A stretch of DNA of 64,000 bases from assembly GCA_037974335.1 (NCBI GenBank), contig CM075729.1:125749498-125813497 (forward strand), written 5' to 3'. Positions 22,529 to 35,225 of this stretch are shown one piece after another. The notes below the pieces were generated by a model. It was not told the DNA's origin. It saw only the letters and a list, made by a program, of their open reading frames with translations, and did not search any database. The translations under genes were made by a program, and so were the position numbers. This DNA is from Prionace glauca. Taxonomy: Eukaryota; Chordata; Chondrichthyes; Carcharhiniformes; Carcharhinidae. Position 1 is the stretch's first letter. The number at the start of each line of letters is the position of its first letter.

Positions 22529-23980
22529 TTGACTTATTGAATAAACGTCCCGGCACTGCTTGCAATATATGGTGAAGAAAAAAATGAATTAAGCATAATC
22601 CACAACGACGCTTCAGACAGACATTACGAAGCGTGCCTAAGATAATAAAAGTTACCATAGTGACCTGCTGACATCCTTACTTTATCAGATAGAAGCAAAG
22701 GTTCATCTGAACTATGTGTTTTATTTTAAAGACCGTTTTTCCCACATTGCCAGATTGAATTCATTCAGGTTTCAGACTTTGATTGTAATGACAGAGTCAG
22801 TGACAATACTCGCTCATTTCACTTTAAACGGATCTAATTTAAAAAACTGTATGTGGCAGTATTCATTACAATTAGAATTTTACATATGGCCTTGAAATAA
22901 TAGAAACCCTCCAGCCCATCTGAAGCCCATCTGCATCGGCTCTCTGAAAAAGCAACTCACAAAGGCCCAATCCCCATAAACCCGAGTTATTACCAATCCA
23001 CCTAACCTCCACATCTATGTACATTAAGGGCCAACTTAGCATGACCAATCAACATAAACTCCACATTTTTGAACTGTGGGAGGATAGCGCAAACTCCAGA
23101 CTGTCACCCAAATTCGGATGATCATTGTGTAACCCTACCACCATGTCAGCATGTCTTTGGTAAGTTAAAATGACAGACAGTAGGAAGGGACAAGCACAAC
23201 TATTACAAGGTGATGATCCCGTATCGAATCGCATCATGAAACATTTTGACAATACATAAAAGGTTAGCGACAAGGCATCATTTGCTTCCAAAGGTATTGT
23301 TAAACCTCATTGTTGGATAACGATAGGAGGACTCCTGTTGCTCATAGACTGTGTCCAACCTCATATAAGGCTCCTTCACTTGCAGTATCAGAGTTCAAAG
23401 CAGAGTAAATTCAATGCTCAACAGAATAGTCGAATAGTACATAGAGGAAAAAAAATCGAAAATAAATTCATGTTTTATTCTCTGCGATGAAGAGTCATGC
23501 TTTGTTAAGTTTGAATTCTCTTTGATTTTTCCATTAAATTGAATGTTCTTCAGTGAATCATCCCCCTTTCCTGTATTGCAGGCTAGCATCGGAATTTGAA
23601 CTACTGAGCTGCATACTTGTATATTTTACCGCACATATTTACACTTAATGATACTGAAGGAGAAAGTACAACAAATGTTCGCTTATAATGAGTGATAGAT
23701 CTTCCGCTTGTGCCTTCACATGGTTTTCTGTTTCTTTACGATTGACATTATCTGACTCTTGTCATCTTTCCCCGTTTACGCTGGAGGAAAAATACAACAT
23801 GGTGTAAGGGTGTTAACATGTATCGTTGTCAGTGTTTTATTAGCAAGCCACGCTAATATGAAAGAGCTTGCGGGGCGAGGGGGCTGGCAGTGGGAGAGTT
23901 AATGCAGAGCATATGATCATACCCGAACACAAGTGACATTGGGACACACTGTGCCTGCATTTGCATTTAGCAGCTAGAAC

Positions 23981-24148
23981 CATGGGCAGCACGGTGGTAC
24001 AGAGCCAAGGAATGAGTTCGATTCCTGGCTTGGGTCGCTGTCTGCATAGAGCTTTCATATGCTCCCCATGTGTGCGTGGGTTTCATCCGGGTGTTCCAGT
24101 TTCCTCCCACAGTCTGAAAGAAGTGCTGGTGTGGGTCAATCGGCCTGT
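23981..24148 (+). mobile_element. Truncated SINE at the unit B deletion junction
   Basis: GGGCAGCACGGTGGTACAG head and CCAGTTTCCTCCCACAGTCT body are cut after GTGCTGGTGTGGGTCAATCG and run directly into a different SINE tail. In unit A about 1.6 kb, including the membrane exon, lies between these two pieces. Confidence 0.8.
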
Positions 24149-24527
24149 TAGTCCCCCTGAAACTGCGAGTCAACTTAGCATGGCCAATCAACATAGCCCG
24201 CACATCTTTCCATCTTAATGAAGAATTCTGTCATGTTACCGATGCTGTTCCATAAATGACCACGCACGAGAAAATGATTAATTACCCATTGTCATTGTAT
24301 AATTACAAATCTGTGATATCACGTTTCCTCGTTGCTTCCCAGTTGATCATACTGATTATCAAAAAACTCGTACACACTCCAGGAATTCATATGCCGCAGT
24401 ATTGTTGCTAATTTGCTTTGCCCAATCAATCTGTGGATTATTTTACATTAATTAATGTGGTGCAGGCTTCCATCTCATTGCCCTTCTTTAATTGCCCTTC
24501 AACAGTTTGGCCTGCTGAACCATCTAG

Positions 24528-24832
24528 AATCATAGAATCCTACAGAAGGAGACCATTTGGTCTATACAGTCTGCACCGATCATAATCTCACACAGGCCCT
24601 CTCCCCATAAATTTACTCTAGCTAGCCTCACTGACGCTAAAGGGAAATTTACCATGGCCAATCTCTCTAACCTGTATGGAAAGACTATGGCAGAAAACCC
24701 GAGCTCCAGGAGGAAATCCATGCAGACATGGGGAGAATGTACAAACTCCACAGACAGTGACCCAAGCCGGGAATCGAACCCGGGTCCCTGGCGCTGTGAA
24801 GAGCAGTGCTAATTACTGTGCCACCGTCTCAT
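24528..24832 (-). mobile_element. tRNA-derived SINE (shared with units A and D)
   Basis: AGAATCATAGAATCCTACAG tail to the GCTAATTACTGTGCCACCG head; orthologue of 7629-7932. Confidence 0.88.
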
Positions 24833-25719
24833 GTCTTTAGACTTGTCTTCTTAACATTTTGATGCAATTTCTGCAACTATACTCAAGGGAGTTAGAGAAA
24901 GAGGTTCACAATATATCAGCCATGATCAAATGGTGGCGCAGACTCGATGGTTCGAATGGCCTAATTCTGCTCCTATACCACGTGGTAGCATGGCCCTCTA
25001 TCTCAGGAGCTGTAGGACCGCAATGGTCAACATCGATAGGGAGGCAGTAAACCATGGAGGAATTTGAATACAAGAATGAAGATTTCAAAATCCTCATCGT
25101 GGGTCATCAATCAAATTTAGCAAGAATAGGAATGAATGGTGAATGCAGTTGTGAGAAAGTCAAGTTACGAAACGAAATGCATAGGTAACAAATGCATGGC
25201 CGAGGATTTCCGCAGCACGAAGCCTAATGTAGAGTTAGGAAGTGGGATATAAGGCAGATAGATATGGACAATCTTCCTGATGGTCAGAAACTAAATATGG
25301 GCTCCAACAAGGCACCAAGTTGAGAAATATCTGACTCAGTTTCAGAGAATTTCCACCCTTTGAGATAGAGGACATAAAGGTGAGTTTGTGACGGGCACAG
25401 AAAAAGATGGCATCAACTTTCCCAATGTTTTATTGCCTAAAATGTCTGGTCATCCAATTCCAGTAACTGGAAACATCCCGCTTGAATAACACAAGGGACA
25501 ATGACATGCTGCTCCCACCCCACACACTACCTGGATGGAAAGACGACTGGCTCCACACCCACTATTCCAACAGCCGTAATGCACTTCGGAACTGTTTAGC
25601 CAGGGTTCGGTGGGCTCGTTCATCATTGTACCCGATACATCCAATTGATTTGGCTCCATTAATGTTCAGCTCCATCAGTCTCCACAAAGCCCGGAAGGCG
25701 TGAATCACCGCTACCTGGA

Positions 25720-25765
25720 TTGCAGATATGCACCCAAACACCAGTGCCTTCGGAGAAAGTAATTC
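25720..25765 (-). other. J-like peptide block 3' of V2 (speculative)
   Basis: Same block as at 8827-8872, reading GITFSEGTGVWVHIC with a following CAG|GTAGCG. Confidence 0.2.
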
Positions 25766-26248
25766 CAGGGTCTTGGTTCAAAAAGGTTTGGTAGTGTTGG
25801 AGGCAGGGGGCACTGTTGGGGGAGATGAATTTCAGAGAGGGAGCGGGCAGGAAGGAGATTGGGGCAATGTTCATTCTAGGAGGCTGGCCCTGTATTTGGC
25901 CTTTAGTCCATTTCAGGGTAAAAACTAAGCTTTCGGTTCCCGTCCTTCTGCCCACGCCAAATGCATTATGTCCAGAAACAAAAATCAGACAGTCTCACAT
26001 GCAATTTGCACATTAAACTCTATGCCCTAGGTTAATATAGAAACAACTTTGAAATATATGCTTTAATGGAGTACAAGTTAAACAAATAATTAATATAGAA
26101 TTGGATAAATTAATCTTCATGCATTCAAAATGAACACGTGCCTCATGATTGTTATGCCAGAATGAAAGAGTGGATATTGTCGGAATAATTAGTTTGATCT
26201 GTTATTGAAAAGAATAAATGTAAAGAAAGGTAGCATGTAGGAAGGTAC

Positions 26249-26590
26249 CTTTAACAGTTACCCGTGTGCCCGTTCCAGTTCTTGTGCCATTTTCCATCGA
26301 AGACCATACACAATAATATATCCCGGAATCATTCCGATTTGCCTCCATGACTGTAATTTGGCTGCTGTTTAATGATTGTCCTCGTTTCTGCAAAACTCGG
26401 CCTACAAATCCTTCCGATGTGTTCGTAACCAAACTCTGATGACGACCTGATGCTTGCTTGTACCAGTGGAATCTAAAGACCCCTGGCAGGTTAGACGCAG
26501 TAAATGTACAGGAGATTTGAAATTCTTCTCCTTCTATTACTTCGATAATCTCTGGCCTTTGAGTTACTTTGACGTCGGCAATAGCAGCAG
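26249..26590 (-). CDS. V-type Ig exon V2 (NKp30-like)
   Basis: A 342-nt exon between TTCATTACAG and GTACCTTC, phase 1 at both ends, with no stop. Core residues: FQISCTFTAS, FHWYKQA, DSGIYYC and the J-like RTGTGTRVTVK. Glycosylation sites NTS, NSS, NDS and NGT are visible. It is close to V3 between the second Cys and the J-like end (VWSSMENGT). No membrane exon is left in its own unit. Because V exons share phase 1, it could in principle splice to V1 downstream and make a two-V protein, or it may be an orphan. Which of these holds cannot be told from sequence. Confidence 0.85.
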
Positions 26591-26718
26591 CTGTAATGAA
26601 GAGATTCCAGTTATACTTGTGAGACAAACCTACTCCTCTCCTCAAACTACTGCCCTGGCACCTTGCTAATAATTCATCTGCGGCTAATGGCAAATTCAAA
26701 CAAAGAATTAGCACTCAC

Positions 26719-26770
26719 ATCCCCTGACCTTCAGCAGGAAGACGACCAAGAATGTTCTATATGAACCATT
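26719..26770 (-). other. Putative V2 leader exon end
   Basis: The frame RTFLVVFLLKVRG runs into GGGGAT|GTGAGT in the correct phase for the V2 acceptor, 128 bases away. The hydrophobic core is intact, but V2 has TTG where V3 has ATG. The nearest in-frame ATGs are much farther upstream (up to 26896), giving a long, charged N-terminus. Confidence 0.4.
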
Positions 26771-27792
26771 TTGGTGTGAACAATTCTTTCTTGCCCTGCA
26801 GCCTTTAACCCTGAGCAATTTTGTGGAATTAACACCACATCCAAGTTCGCATCTGAGCATGCGCATACTAGAAATTGTCATCTCCTTGCTGTCCATTGAG
26901 CCATGCTGAAACTGTTAAAGGACAATACTGCGATTTCTGGAAAACTGACCTAAAAACTCAAATGTGAACAAACTCGGCAGATCCGGCAGCATCTCTGGAG
27001 AGGGAAAAAGGAGTTAACATTACCAGAAGTCCAGCGACGCCTCCTACAGTGGACTGGAAACGATAAACAAAGATGCGGCCAGCCCTACTCACTTTACCAA
27101 GTGTTTTCTATTTTTATTTATGTTAACAGCCATTATTAAAATCCTCCCAGCACTTGTCTACTCATTTCATGAGAAGTGCTGTTGAGCATGTTAGGAACAG
27201 CACCAGGCAACACTAAGTATCAGGTGACGAACTGGTATCGACACAACACACGGAAGCCAAACGATAGAAGCAAAGTGATGTCAATACTGATCTATCCAAA
27301 ACTAACGGATCACAACCAACTTCTGCAGAGCTGCCCCAACAACTTCTCAATGACAATTGCTATGCAATAAATGTTGTCCTTTTTGGGGAAACCCACTTCC
27401 CATTCACAAATTTAACAAGAAATGCCAGTAAGTTCAAGACTTACCAGCAATTAGCAGTACACCCATAACTGGATACATGTTTCAATTTTGCCTGTGAATA
27501 CAATAAGGAAGACAAGAGTTGCAAAGACAGTTTGTATTTGCATTCAGTTTTGCAGCTATAATTAAAAGTTCTTTATACGTGACAATGCACACTTTTGCTC
27601 AACGCTTTATCTCCAATTTGGTGGTTCATTTAGTCACAAATTTGGTTTTGCATTTATGGAGAGAAAATTTTGAGACGTTCCCGTACTCGTCCGCCTTCGA
27701 TTAGAGTAAAAGCTGCAAAAGCCTAGGGAGAAAATCAGACAAGAATCAGCCATTTCTAGGATTTCCATCACAGTTAGGACGATGAAGAGTGA

Positions 27793-28137
27793 GAACATAG
27801 AACATAGAACCATAGAACCCTACAGTGCAGAAACAGGCCCTTCGGCCCATCGAGTCTGCACCGAACACAATCCCACCCAGGCCCTATCCCCATATCCCTG
27901 CTAATCCCTCTAACCTACACATCCCAGGATACTAACGGGCAATTTTTAGCATAGCCAATGAACCTAACCCGCACATCTTTGGACTGTGGGAGGAAACCGG
28001 AGCACCCGGAGAAAACCCACGCAGACACGAGGAGAATGTGCAAACTCCACACAGGCAGTGACCCGAGCCGGGAATCGAACCGAGGACCCTGGAGCTGTGA
28101 AGCAGCAGTGCTAACCACTGTGCTACCGTGCCGCCCA
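27793..28137 (-). mobile_element. tRNA-derived SINE with LINE-like tail (young copy)
   Basis: Full-length reverse copy from AACATAGAACATAGAACCAT (the reverse of a TTCTATG tail) to the head CTAACCACTGTGCTACCG and GCCGCCC. It is absent at the matching place in units A and D, so it is a recent insertion. It is very like the copy at 53160-53508. Confidence 0.92.
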
Positions 28138-28459
28138 ACTTTACTTTATACCACATATGTTTTTCATGATATTTATTATCAGGTTGGCTCGGTGGTATAA
28201 GGATGGACAGTTTGAGCCTACACTTAGTGAGGAATGAGAGGTGATCTTCTTGAACATAAAGGATCCTGAGGCAGCATAATAGGCCACGAAATGGGAGGAA
28301 GTTTTCACTTCTGGAAGAAACTAGTACTAAAGGGCACAGTTTAAGGATAAGGTGATGTTTGAGACGGAGATATTCAGCATCGCACACCCCACCCAAAGTA
28401 TCCTTAGTATATGAAATCCGCATGCCGAGACACAGTGGTTGCTGAGTTGCTGAATTCAG

Positions 28460-28880
28460 TCAAGAGCCGTGGGTTTTAGATAGATAAGAGAGTCAAGGGC
28501 TACGGGGGAAGGTGGCAATGTGGAGTTGAGGCCCCTATCAAGATTAGACACAATTTTATTGAATGGTGAAGCAGTTTCGAATGGCAGAATAGTGTACTTT
28601 TACTCCTGGATCTTATCATAGAATCCCACCAGAGCAGGAGGCCCATTCAGCATACACTGCTTCTCTCAGAGTATCCTACCATGGAACTCTCCTCTGCCCT
28701 ATCTCCGTAACTTCACACATTTACCGTGGCTAATCCGCCTAACCTGCACACGTTTGGACTGTGGGAGGAACACGGAGCACCGGAGGAACCCCACTCAGAA
28801 ACACGGCCGCTCCACTCAGTCACCCAAGGCCGAATTGAACCCAGTGCATCACTGCAAACCATTGTGCAACTGTGCTAACT
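28460..28880. mobile_element. LINE tail (+) and reverse SINE pieces
   Basis: 28460-28615 is the LINE tail orthologous to 16565. 28618-28880 is a reverse SINE with AGAATCCCACCAGAGCAGG and GTTTGGACTGTGGGAGG. Confidence 0.6.
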
Positions 28881-29045
28881 GTATTCTTATGCTTAGTAAA
28901 CTGGACGAATATTTCATATAGAACAATGTTTTCAACATCCAATTCTAGTGTCAGGACAGCAGAAATTGTTTCCCTTGTTATTCTTCCGATAATTTTCTTA
29001 GAAACCCTTATATTCACCTGAAAGGGCAGAAACGTCCTCGATTTA

Positions 29046-29345
29046 GACGCATATCTAAAAAAAAAGGCACCTTTCTTGATGTGGACATCGCTGGCTGGGC
29101 CACCATTTATTATCCTTCCCTTACTATCCTCAATTTCAGGGAACGTTTGAGAATCAAGCGCGTTGCTGTGGAGTGACATGTAGGCCAGACCGGATAAGGA
29201 TGGCAGGTTTTCTTTCCTAAAGGACATTAGTGAGCCAGATGTGTTTTGGCGACAATCGATAATGGTTTCACGAACAACATTAGAATTTTAATTCCTGATT
29301 AGTGAATTCAAGTTTCGCCATCTGGCGTGATGGAATCTGAAAGCG
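29046..29345 (-). mobile_element. V-SINE-like element (reverse)
   Basis: GGACATCGCTGGCTGGGCCA and GGCCAGACCGGATAAGGATG; orthologue of 17371-17735. Confidence 0.72.
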
Positions 29346-29935
29346 AACCCACAGAGTATTTGCCTTGAATTTTGTGACCAAGTGGGATTTCAACCCATCA
29401 CCTTCACATTAAGCGGTGAGAGCTTTCGAAACCATAACTTGTGGCGAATATTCGATTCCAGCGACTTCAGTAGGCCCGACTATTCGGCATGTGGTACAGA
29501 AGTGGAATTATGTAATTCCGCGTGTTCTGTGTCCCACATTGTCGCTTATTCCCTTCATTGTAGTTTCGAGTCCAAGGGCGCCCTAGAGAGGCTTGGTGAG
29601 ATGGACCTGGAACTCGGAACTCTTGTAAGACATGTTTTAACAGGGGTTTAAAGTGAGTCACAACGCTGGAAAGGCGGAACTGTTTCTGACAGGGAATTTG
29701 AAGACAAAGGCAACAACAACTGTGTCCTCATGCTGAGTTGGGGGCGAAGTATGGTGCAAATTAGAGACCAGGAAATGATGAAATGGCCACGTAGAGCGAA
29801 AGGAACACTTTTGGGTTATGGGTGGACTTAGAAATAGGGCGACGAATTTCTGATTCGAGTTGTTGCTGAACCGAGGTGCAGTTAAAGTCAATACAGAACG
29901 GAACCCGTACAGTGTCTGTCAAAACTGCGGCATAA

Positions 29936-29936
<1 letters not shown>

Positions 29937-29981
<45 letters not shown>
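29937..29981. repeat. (TG)n microsatellite
   Basis: Pure TG run of about 45 bases, the longest of the three unit copies. Confidence 0.93.
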
Positions 29982-29983
<2 letters not shown>

Positions 29984-30469
29984 ATATATTCATTTATGGG
30001 ATGTGGGTGACTCTGGCTAGACCACCATTCCTAATTGCCTTTCAGAGGGTAGTAGGATTAATCTGCTCATGTATGCCTGAGCATTTAGCGTTACTTTATA
30101 ACAGAAATTAACAGTGTATGAAATGAAAGTACGAAGAGTAGAAACACATCAATTAAGGAAGTGGCTTCGTGTGAAGGCGACGAGATAAACATTTCAGTGA
30201 AAACGGCTAATGCTCTGAAGAGGAGGCACACAAAATCGACAAGTTAACTGTACTTGTCTCTCTCCACAGATGATGCCATACCCGCTGAGCTTTTTTCTGC
30301 ACTGTTTCTTTCTATTTTATATTTTTACCACCCGCAGTATTTTGCTTTAATTTTAACGCTCCAGGATCATAGTTACAGCTTATATTCACTAAATTAATTC
30401 GAACAATCTGGAATGTAATGGTGATGATCATGAATCTATCGCCGTATTATCGTTAAAATCCGTCTACAT

Positions 30470-30652
30470 TACTGATGTCCGTTAGGGAAGAAAATCCACC
30501 ATTTTTACCCGTTCTTCACTGCATGTTGGTCGAAACCCTTCGAGTTTTGCTTGACTTTTAAGTATCCTTTGAGATGGCCTTATGAGCCTCTCACTCCAAT
30601 GGAAATGACCGCTGGGCAACAAATGCTGGCCTTACCTTCCATTTCTATTTAA
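30470..30652 (+). mobile_element. V-SINE tail fragment
   Basis: GGGAAGAAAATCCACCATTT through GGGCAACAAATGCTGGCCTT; matches 18868-19062 and 62160-62345. Confidence 0.6.
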
Positions 30653-31029
30653 AATCGAAGTTAACGATAAGAACAGTAGAAAGATATGCAATTAAGTTCG
30701 GAACATGACTTCCGGTTTACTAAGGAACAGAACGATAAAAATCTACTTACTTTAACTCGACAGAAACATTTACAGTCGACTTCTGCAATTATCTTCCGCC
30801 TGTACCGTAAAAGAATTATTTCTGGAACAAGTACGGGAAGCATGACGCCTTACAACAATTAAAGAGGCGTGTCAGCATTTTCTAGAAGAACAAGAAAGGA
30901 GAATTAGAACTGAAATTCATGTCAAGTGCAGACAACATGGCCTAATATGTCCATATGGAATATCACTGAACAGAATAGAATAGGATCCGGATCCCCTAGA
31001 GCGATTAAGGTTATTCCAAGCAACAAATG

Positions 31030-31135
31030 TCATCGACACTGGTTAGGGTACATTGGCCATGCTAATTTCTCCGTCAGTGTACTCGAACAAGCTCTGGAGG
31101 GTGGCTAATAGGGGCTTTTCACAGTAACTTCATTG
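31030..31135 (+). mobile_element. SINE 3' fragment
   Basis: ACTGGTTAGGGTACATTGGC through GGCTTTTCACAGTAACTTCA; orthologue of 19437-19560. Confidence 0.75.
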
Positions 31136-31479
31136 CTGATTTTGTCTGTATGATCATCTGTTGAACTCATGTTGTTGTTAGATACATATGCACCTATCTA
31201 GTTAACTATTTAAGTACAGTAACATTATAAAATGACACTCTCGCTGACATTTCAGTCTCCAAGTATTTTTCAACTTGTTGTTGCAAGTTTCGTTGTTCTG
31301 ATAGTTCAAGAGATGACTGAATCCTCACGGAATGGTCAAAGTAGCCAGATGTAGAATCAGAAACTGCAGTTACCATGAGAAAAAGAGATAGTGAAGGTTC
31401 TTGTTTTTACTTTATGAGAAGCTGCTCTGCAATAGTTTATAAAAATGGGTAAGCTTAAAACCTCGCCCTTTACAAGCAT

Positions 31480-31860
31480 ACGAATGAGGAGCGGTGTAGG
31501 CCATTCGGACCCTTTGAGCCTGATCTATCATTGGATAAAAGGATGACTTATCTGCCTGTAGCTTCAGCCCCACATTCCACCTACCACCGTTAACACTTGT
31601 CTGCTTTGTTAGCATCGACCTAAATTAGGATTATTATCCATGAACCCTACCTCCACTGCTCTCCAAGAAAATGTGTTTTAAAGACTGACGAGCCTCTGAG
31701 AGAATACAAAATCTCCTCCCTCACCTGGAATGCGAGACCATTTATTTTTAACTTCTATATCTTAATTCTGGTCTCTGCCACAAACAAAACCATCCTTTCA
31801 GTCTCCATTGAGTCAAGTTCCCGCATGATCTTATGTCTTTCAGTAGGGGCACATTGAAAT
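31480..31860 (-). mobile_element. Old LINE 3' region
   Basis: Orthologue of 19873-20260 (GATGACTTATCTGCCTGTAG, GACGAGCCTCTGAGAGAAT). Confidence 0.5.
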
Positions 31861-31879
31861 TGTCACATCGTCTTCTGAA

Positions 31880-32185
31880 TTCAAACTGTCGCAGCACTGA
31901 CATAATGGTTAGTGACAGGGACGCGAGTTCAATTCCAGCTTCGGGTCACCGTTGGTGGCGACTTTACACGTTCTCCCCCTATCTGCATGGGTTTCCCCCG
32001 GGTGCTCTGGTTTCTTCCCACAGTCAAAAGATGTTGCGGGTCAGGTGGATTGACCATGCTAAATTGTCCATTCGAGTCAGGGGACTGGCAGGGCAAATGC
32101 TTGGTGTTAGCGGGTGGGGTTGTTGTCGCTGCAGGCTCGTTGGGCCGAATGGCCTCAATCTGCACGGCAGAGATTCTATGAAAAG
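31880..32185 (+). mobile_element. tRNA-derived SINE, GGCC-type tail
   Basis: GCAGCACTGACATAATGGTT head and GCTCGTTGGGCCGAATGGCC tail; orthologue of 20264-20572. Confidence 0.85.
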
Positions 32186-32191
32186 CGTTCT

Positions 32192-32354
32192 ATTTAAGAC
32201 GCGGGTTGATGGGTTTTTGATAAGAGAGGGGATTAAGGGTTATGGGGAGAGGGCGGGAAAGTGGAACTGAGCCACGACAGATCAGCCATGATCTTATTGA
32301 ATGGCAGGGCAGGCTCGAAAGACTAGATGGCCTACTCCTGCTCCTATTTCTTAT
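32192..32354 (+). mobile_element. CR1-clade LINE type E, short 3' fragment
   Basis: GATGGGTTTTTGATAAGAGA through CCTACTCCTGCTCCTATTTC. It is absent from the matching site in unit A (GCGTTCTAT | TA), so it inserted after duplication. Confidence 0.85.
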
Positions 32355-33861
32355 TACCCCACATTTACGTTCCACAGTACTTCTTTCTGCTTTCTATAAA
32401 TCATTAGATTTAGACACGCCGAAAGTCACGTACACTCACCCTGACCTCCATAAATAGGGCAGAAACTGAAAAGAGTTATTTTGCAAACATATGGGACTTT
32501 TTTCGGAAATTCTATGAGTTCCCATAAAAAGATAGTCTTCGTCTGCACGCAGAAAAGCTTCACTCAACGGATCTGATGTAATTTCCTATTGCTTCAACAA
32601 GTTGCTTAAAGGGTAATAGAATTAAATGGTGTGGACAAAATGAATCACCATTTCGTGTTTTCGGTCACGTCGTGTTTTCTGATAAGCCATAAAACACGCA
32701 GACAGATGACGCATAAATCTGGTAAACTGGGCGGACATTTCAATTCAACCCGAGTTAGTTTATTCAGATTACATTTATTAAAATGGATGAAAAATATTGT
32801 GTGATTCTTCCCGTGTCTTTCCCAAACATACGACTACATTTTATTACCAGTAACGATGTCGGCATATCTTATATTGCATGCTTGAGAAAAAGAAGCAACA
32901 GGACTGGGTTCACTTTGATGAACGGTGCTTACAGGGCAAAATGCAGTGCTGGTTGCATGTTGGAGTTCTAGGCCGAAGCGCAGCTTGCTAAATTTGGATT
33001 ATCTTCAAAGTAATTAAATGCAGCAACACACAATTGCATGTCATGTTTACAGAGGTCCAATTTCCCTGGTCCTGGACGGAGAGAAGACTCATAGTATACA
33101 TTCACCTTCAGCAGCCAAGACGAAGAAGTGTAGATACATTGCCCAAACAGAGAGGGCAGCCGAGAGGACAGCTGTACAATGGGCTACATGAGATACAATT
33201 CCACTGGCAAAGACAGCCTTTTTATGAGAGCTACTTCAAGGTTCACAAGACCCATCATAGGATGTGGTGGGTTGCATAAGTACAGGTTCACGAAGTCATA
33301 GGTCTGCTATGTTTAAAAACACGAATCTAACTCAAGGCATAATATCAGCACAATGTTCTGATATTTTTACCAGCTGCTTGTACAACATGGCAACATTAGA
33401 TTGGAGTATGATTAGTTTGCTGTAAGTTGAGTGTTCTTCTGTACACTTAATCAACAAACTATGCACTGATAATAATAGAGGGCTGATAATGTACTTTTTC
33501 AAGTCTTCGTGGACGAGACTGACACAGAAAGGAGCTGATTGTTCATACTTATAACTAAACCAAATCCGGAAATGATCATCGCTCACTTATGTTATAATCC
33601 AGGTTAGAATGACCAAGGTGTTTTAAGAAGTCAGCCGAGATCATTGAAGTTTGACACAGCTAAGATGTGTCAATCCAGGTATGATTAACATGACCCACTA
33701 GAGAGCTTTTTATCAAACAAAGTTTAGTTAAGAATACAGTTAACACATAGATGGAAAATTAGCAATTACAATTACAAGCAAGAAAAATATAACCATGATA
33801 TTTTATAAACCTTGTCAGCTACGAATACTGTTCCAATATAACATTCTTACAAACATAAAGT

Positions 33862-34155
33862 CAGAGCCTTGGGTAGCACAGCGGCACAGTGGTTAGCACT
33901 GCGGCCACACACAGCCAGGAGCCGAGTTCGATTCCTGGCTTGGGTCACTGTCTGTATGGAGCTTTCACGCCCTCCGCATGTCAGTGTGGCTTTCCTCTGG
34001 TTGTTCCAATTTCCTCCCACAGTTTGAAAGACGTTCTGGTTAGGGACATTGGTCATGCTAAATTCTCCCTCAGTGTACCCGACCAGGCACTGGAGTGTGG
34101 CGACTGGAGACTTCAATGTAGTGGTGAACCTTCTGATGAAGCTAATAAATGAGTC
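33862..34155 (+). mobile_element. tRNA-derived SINE (shared with unit A)
   Basis: GCGGCACAGTGGTTAGCACT head to GAAGCTAATAAATGAG tail; orthologue of 5513-5820. Confidence 0.88.
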
Positions 34156-34236
34156 AAAAAAATCACTCCCGCTGCCACTTTATAATCAACCGCAAATACA
34201 ATTTGACCTCAATGTCAATCGGTTTAGTTTAACTTT

Positions 34237-34410
34237 TTACCATGGAATGCCTGCCATGGCACGCTCTGCGGTGAGAGGCTTAGGAGAACCTCGAAACTCG
34301 CAGCAATATACGAGAGATATCGTTATCATGATTAACACAGCAAACACTGCAAGCCTCATTCCCATCGCAATCAGCTGCCTTTGCAACGAACGTCCGGTGC
34401 TGCTCCCGGT
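34237..34410 (-). pseudogene. Relic activating-type membrane exon (unit C)
   Basis: Orthologue of 5886-6088 with the same acceptor (TTCGTTCTCTACAG) and the membrane segment GMRLAVFAVLIMITI then SLVYCC, keeping the Arg. An 8-base difference just after the acceptor puts the membrane frame out of step with a phase-1 V exon, the end of the tail differs, and the unit has no V exon. It is therefore most likely dead, although the membrane frame itself stays open. Confidence 0.65.
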
Positions 34411-34945
34411 CTGTAGAGAACGAACCGTCAAATATAGCAGTTCTTTTATTCGTTTCACTCGATCAGCTTATCGAAGTAGTCACGAATTGTGTTACCAATT
34501 TCTTGTGTACTGGTGCACCGCAGGTTGTTCATGGTTGGATGCCTCGGAAAAGCAGCCAGCATAATTCAGGACCCCAGACACCCCAAACATATTCTCTTCC
34601 ACCTTCTTCCGTTGAGAGGAAGATTTTAAAAAGTCTAAGATCACGTACAGCAGAGTCAAGAACAGTTTTTTTCCATGTTGCCATTGGACGTTTGACAGGA
34701 ATCAGAAAATGCTGGAAAATCTCAGCAGGTCAAAGTTTTGATTCTGGAAATCCATTCATCAGAGCTGAAAGGAGAGCAATGAAAATCAGACGAGATGTAT
34801 ACTATAGGATGGTGGGGGTGGGGGTGGTGGAGGGGACTGTCATTAGGCAAAGAAAATGTAACTAATGATGACAAAGGATGAGACAGGTGCTAACGTTTTG
34901 ATTAAGGGATTGAAATGTGTAAATGGCAGAACAGGATTAAAGAGA

Positions 34946-35225
34946 CAGCAGCATGGCACAATGGTTGGCACTGCTGCCTCAGAGTGCCGGTGACTTGGGT
35001 TCGATTCCTGGCTCCGTTCAGTGTCTGTGTGGAGTTTCTATGTTGTCCCCGTGCCTGCGTGGGTTTCCTCCGGGTGCTCCGGTTTCCTCCCATTTTCTGA
35101 AAGACGTGCTTGTTAGGGTGCATTGATACGAACGGGTGCGGGAATGTGGCGACTAAGGAAATTTCACAGTAACTTCATTGCAATGTTAATGCAAGCCTTC
35201 CTTCTGAATAATAAATAAACTTTAA
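34946..35225 (+). mobile_element. tRNA-derived SINE (AATAAA-type tail)
   Basis: GCATGGCACAATGGTTGGCA head, GGGTTCGATTCCTGG B box, tail CTGAATAATAAATAAACTTT. Confidence 0.9.

Larger units (their letters stand above)
21753..33525. repeat. Tandem unit B (V2, membrane exon deleted)
   Basis: Collinear with unit A and about 11.8 kb long. Between the SINE end at 24148 and GTTAGTCCCCCTGAAACTGC the segment that holds the membrane exon in unit A is absent. It keeps the V2 exon, the shared SINEs, the TG tract and the old tails. Lone insertions are the SINE at 27793-28137 and the type-E LINE tail at 32192-32354. Stretches without a named feature (for example 22530-23980 and 32460-33525) are shared unit sequence in which I see no gene. 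Confidence 0.85.
33526..34905. repeat. Truncated tandem unit C (no V exon)
   Basis: Starts with the same GCTGATTGTTCATA block as units A and B, then jumps from about 33850 to the SINE that lies at 5513 in unit A, losing some 2 kb. It continues through the membrane-exon region and stops near 34905. The V half of the unit is absent, so C is a relic. Confidence 0.82.

Noticed and set aside
22344-22658. Minus-strand frame of repeated Tyr-Leu-Ser-Ile
   Set aside because: Translation of the (GATA)n tract.
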